Positions 47,995-50,735 of a DNA stretch of 50,735 nt are shown piece after piece. The first letter of the stretch is position 1. Each line of letters begins with the position of its first letter. This DNA is from Chloroflexota bacterium (lineage in GTDB: Bacteria > Chloroflexota > Dormibacteria > CF-121), in assembly GCA_005882525.1 (NCBI GenBank), contig VBGO01000075.1:1-50735 (forward strand), given 5' to 3'. Under the pieces are notes generated by a model, which was not told the origin of the DNA, ran no database searches, and saw only the letters and a list, made by a program, of their open reading frames with translations. The position numbers were made by a program, and so were the translations under genes.

Positions 47995-49521
47995 CTATTG
48001 CCAGCGAGGCCGGACGAGCGGCCGCAACGTGAGGGCCGCCAGCGCCGCCCCCGCGAAGAGCGCGATGGCGGTGGCCCGAAAGATGAGGTGGTACTGATCG
48101 AAGATTGCCTGTTTGACTTTCAGGAGCCAGAGCGCGTACTGGGTCGCGAAATCCGGATTCAGGCTCGGCAACGGCACTTGCAAGTGCGCCGTGGCCCGAT
48201 GAAATTCCCAGAGACCAAAGCCCGCCACCAGCGAGAAGCCCACCAGCATACCTACCAATCGCATGATGATCAGGAACGACGCGCCGGCGCCGCGCTCCTC
48301 CTCTCCAACCGCATCCAGCAGGGCGGCGCTGACCGGCGCGATTTCAAGGCCGAGTCCCAGGCCGGTGAGAAACAGCTCGCCGTCCGCGACCGTGAACGGC
48401 AATCCCAGCAGGTGCGGCGTGAGCGAGCCTTCGTTCCACCCGGACAACATCAGAAATCCGATCCCCGCCAGGACGAGGCCGAGCGCGGCGACGACGCGAT
48501 AACTCCGCAAGCGCTGCGCCAACCAGCCGCCCAGCAGGGCTCCGATGGGAATGCCGAGCATGAGCCGAAAGAGCAGGAGGGCTGCGCTGCTGGCATTCAT
48601 CGAGAAGGCCGCGTTGGCGAGCACCGGGATGTAGACGAGAGCCACCATCAGGCCCGCGCCGGCGATGGCGTTGGTCAGCGCCGATCCGCTGAAGGACGAA
48701 TCGCGAAAGCGACGCACGTTGATCAGCGGGTGCGACGTTCGGCGCTCGTGCCAGACAAACAACACGAAGCAGACGAGGGCCAGGGGCGCCTGCCAGACGA
48801 AGCCGTCACCGACCGGGCTTCGCTCGGGGCTGGCGGCATAGAGCGCGAGCGTCAAGAGCGCCAGTCCGGCCGTCGCCAGCAGCGCGCCCAGCCAGTCGAG
48901 ACTGGCGGCGCGCCGCACCTCGCCGCCGCCCCGGATCTCCGGCCAGAGCGCCCAGAAGAGGAGGGCAGCAACCGGGATGTTGAGCCAGAAAATCCAGGTC
49001 CAGCCCAACGATGACGCGGTGATCACGCCCCCCCAGAGCGGGCCAAGCACGCTGCCGACCTCCTGCAGCGCGCTCACCGCACCCAGAGCGCGACTGCGGT
49101 CGCCCGCCGGATAGAGGTCGGCGGCCAGCGCCAGGACGGCCGGTACCAGGGCGCCACCCCCAGCCCCCTGCAGCACCCGGCCGGTTACGAGCTGCGACAG
49201 CGATGGCGCGGAGGCGGTCAGGAAGGAGCCGAACGCGAACAGCACGAGGCTGGCGGCAAACAGCCGCAACCGGCCGAAGCGGTCGCTCAAGCCACCGGCA
49301 ATCGGCATCACCGCGAGGTAGCCGAGCAAGAAGCCGGTGATGATGGGGGTCGCCTGTTCGGGGCGGTTCGCCGCGATATTGACCGACTTCAGCATCGGCA
49401 GCAACGCCGTCACGACGACGTAGGCGTCGAGGGAGGCGAGGAAGAGCCCCGCCCCGGTCAGCGTGAGCAGGGCCGGGCGGTTAACCGAGCGGAGGCGGCG
49501 TGACCGAAACGGGGTGATCAT
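47995..49521 (-). CDS. MFS transporter, DHA2 (14-helix) drug exporter-like
   Basis: A 508-residue major facilitator with about 14 helices. The first helix carries LASLDAYVVVTALLPML, motif A is LSDRFGRLRLFAASL, motif B/C-like segments are LVTGRVLQGAGGGALVPAVLAL and LQEVGSVLGPLWGGVI. These fit the DHA2 family of proton-coupled multidrug exporters. ATG at 49521 gives a 41-base overlap with the end of the preceding lipoprotein gene; no later in-frame start is suitable because helix 1 begins at residue 16. Confidence 0.9.
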   Translation of the reverse strand: MITPFRSRRLRSVNRPALLTLTGAGLFLASLDAYVVVTALLPMLKSVNIAANRPEQATPIITGFLLGYLAVMPIAGGLSDRFGRLRLFAASLVLFAFGSFLTASAPSLSQLVTGRVLQGAGGGALVPAVLALAADLYPAGDRSRALGAVSALQEVGSVLGPLWGGVITASSLGWTWIFWLNIPVAALLFWALWPEIRGGGEVRRAASLDWLGALLATAGLALLTLALYAASPERSPVGDGFVWQAPLALVCFVLFVWHERRTSHPLINVRRFRDSSFSGSALTNAIAGAGLMVALVYIPVLANAAFSMNASSAALLLFRLMLGIPIGALLGGWLAQRLRSYRVVAALGLVLAGIGFLMLSGWNEGSLTPHLLGLPFTVADGELFLTGLGLGLEIAPVSAALLDAVGEEERGAGASFLIIMRLVGMLVGFSLVAGFGLWEFHRATAHLQVPLPSLNPDFATQYALWLLKVKQAIFDQYHLIFRATAIALFAGAALAALTLRPLVRPRWQ

Positions 49522-50182
49522 GGTTGCTGAAGTCGAACGTGATGGTGGCGGGGTTCGACGGATCGAAGAGATTGCCGGTCAGGCGGGCTCGCCACAGGTT
49601 ACTGCCCGAACTCTCGATCCAGTAGGTGGCCCGATAGGTGCCCTGGTCACGGATCAGCGTGAGCAACTGGTGCATCCGCGCCGCGGAGACCTGGCCAGTC
49701 ACCGGGTAGGTGTCATGGCCGCTGACCTTGTCGCTATTGCCGCGGGTCGGGGAGGCCGTGTCGCGCATCGCCGCAAAGAGGCCCGTCTGCGGATCGAATA
49801 ACGTCCGGGCATCGAAAAACTGGCTGACCTGGTCGGCGGTGAGCTCCTGCCAGCCGCCGGTGAACGACTTGAGATAGATCTTGCCGGCCGCGAAGACGAC
49901 CTCGACTTCGAGCAGGATGGCACCCTCTTTGAGATTCACCCGGGCGTGCAAGTCGGGCGGGTGCGCGTCGCCCTGCGCGCTCTGGACAGGCTCACCGATG
50001 CCGGTGAAACCGCTGATCTGCATCTGGAAGTGGAATCCCTTCAGGTGGAGCATGCGCTGGCTCGATTGGGTGAGTAAGCTCGCGGCATCCGGCGGCGCCG
50101 GCCCACAGGCCGTCAACGCGACGACGAGCGCCAGGCCCGAAAGCACGACACGCGGCGGCGTAGCACCGGCGGCCCGCATCAA
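49481..50182 (-). CDS. lipoprotein of the LppX/LprAFG type
   Basis: A 233-residue lipoprotein with signal peptide ending LTAC (Cys26). The mature part has the LppX/LprG-like pattern LLTQSSQRMLHLKGFHFQMQISG, a Gly-rich strand VFAAGKIYLKSFTGGWQEL and a later GTYRATYWIESSGSNLWRARLTG, consistent with a half-barrel that holds lipids. In mycobacteria LprG works with an adjacent MFS exporter (P55/Rv1410), and here too an MFS gene follows directly and overlaps by 41 bases. Function by that analogy is inference. Confidence 0.82.
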   Translation of the reverse strand: MMRAAGATPPRVVLSGLALVVALTACGPAPPDAASLLTQSSQRMLHLKGFHFQMQISGFTGIGEPVQSAQGDAHPPDLHARVNLKEGAILLEVEVVFAAGKIYLKSFTGGWQELTADQVSQFFDARTLFDPQTGLFAAMRDTASPTRGNSDKVSGHDTYPVTGQVSAARMHQLLTLIRDQGTYRATYWIESSGSNLWRARLTGNLFDPSNPATITFDFSNHDHPVSVTPPPLG

Positions 50183-50735
50183 CCCCTCAGGATACGGTCA
50201 TCTCCGACCCGACGCGTGATCTTCTGCGCGTCCAGCCATTCGAGCAAGGGAAGAACGTAACGGCGGCTCGAGCCGAGCACGTCTCGGGCGGCGGCGACCG
50301 TCAACGTCCGGTGCTCGCCAAGATGGGCGCGAAGCCGGCGGACGGCGTCGTCGTAGGCGGAGCGGGCGAAGGCGGTCTCATCGTTGAGGCGCACGACCCG
50401 CCCATCCGCCACCAGGTACTGAAGCAGGTCGGGGGTCAGCTGATAACGCCGGACCAGGTCGACCAGCGGCGGCGGGTTGAAGGGTTGCCCTTCGAGCTCG
50501 GCGAGAAAGGCACCGATGGCGGCCTCCTGCTCCGAGCTCAGGGCCGGGCGGTGGGCGATGCCGGCGAGCTCGCCACCTCGCTCGACAACCATCCCCTCGG
50601 CGGCGAGCACCGCGACCAGGTCCGCGAACAGCTCGGCCGGCATGCCGGTGCGGCTGCGGAGCTGCTCCTTCGGCATCCCGCGCCGGAGCGGCTGCGCCTG
50701 GTGGTACGCGTCCAGCCCGCTCGTCACGCGCGCTG
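50179..50735 (-). CDS. selB: selenocysteine-specific elongation factor SelB, C-terminal part
   Basis: About 185 residues of the C-terminal winged-helix domains of SelB, which bind the SECIS hairpin of selenoprotein messages. The match includes YHQAQPLRRGMPKEQLRSRTG, HRPALSSEQ and the terminal SSRRYVLPLLEWLDAQKITRRVGDDRIL, the standard SelB ending. The frame stays open through the window edge, so the GTPase domain lies outside. Its stop overlaps the lipoprotein gene by 4 bases (ATGA). No selA, selD or tRNA-Sec is visible in this window. Confidence 0.85.
   Translation of the reverse strand, partial: ARVTSGLDAYHQAQPLRRGMPKEQLRSRTGMPAELFADLVAVLAAEGMVVERGGELAGIAHRPALSSEQEAAIGAFLAELEGQPFNPPPLVDLVRRYQLTPDLLQYLVADGRVVRLNDETAFARSAYDDAVRRLRAHLGEHRTLTVAAARDVLGSSRRYVLPLLEWLDAQKITRRVGDDRILRG

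Overview
The window is a gene-dense, high-GC (visibly about two-thirds G+C) bacterial chromosome segment with about 47 protein genes, no gap over 300 bases without a gene, and no rRNA, tRNA, CRISPR array or transposon that I could find. The content is mostly housekeeping: purA, dnaB, rplI, tmk, adk, lon, pdxS/pdxT, ilvE, CCA-adding enzyme, yvcK and selB. Single-membrane style lipoproteins, PdxS/PdxT vitamin B6 synthesis, a DarA-type cyclic-di-AMP receptor next to tmk, a SpoIIIAA-like R3H ATPase and a YvcK with an N-terminal membrane anchor point to Terrabacteria. Chloroflexota or a sister phylum such as Dormibacterota is my best guess, held weakly.

Layout. Positions 1-11.6 kb are almost all on the minus strand: pdxS-pdxT-GNAT-R3H ATPase, then tmk-darA-DUF554-small membrane protein, then moxR-DUF58-transglutaminase, which meets the end of a metallo-beta-lactamase-fold hydrolase. 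Positions 11.7-15.8 kb are on the plus strand: a peptidoglycan glycosyltransferase, a short adenylate kinase, Lon and an unknown protein. Positions 15.8-27.6 kb (minus) form a peptide-handling region: a C26 amidotransferase, TldE and TldD, a complete Dpp/Opp-type ABC importer (A, B, C, D, F), a second solute-binding lipoprotein and a SHOCT-domain protein. Positions 27.8-38.2 kb are mixed: an ECF sigma factor with a built-in HC2 zinc-finger motif, a VOC protein, a His-rich protein, glycerate kinase, ilvE, yvcK, a PAP2 phosphatase, a two-component system, RidA and a BNR-repeat protein. Positions 38.3-50.7 kb hold an orphan RnfD-like membrane protein, then minus-strand runs DUF1232-rplI-dnaB(intein)-purA and selB-lipoprotein-MFS-ROK kinase-CCA enzyme-antiporter.

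How it works together. Genes inside a run usually overlap by 4 bases (ATGA, GTGA or TTGA), so translational coupling is the rule. Several genes at the head of a run have a TANNNT -10 box only 6-7 bases before the start codon and no Shine-Dalgarno sequence, so they look leaderless. Others (dppA, ilvE, lon, moxR) have strong AGGAGG-like sites. Convergent genes overlap at their 3' ends by up to 56 bases.

I did not find a clear-cut new defence or biosynthetic system. The most interesting items are the leaderless promoter set, the perfect palindrome over the ilvE promoter, the sigma factor with a C-terminal zinc-finger motif, the P-loop DnaB intein, and two genes whose real start codon seems non-canonical.
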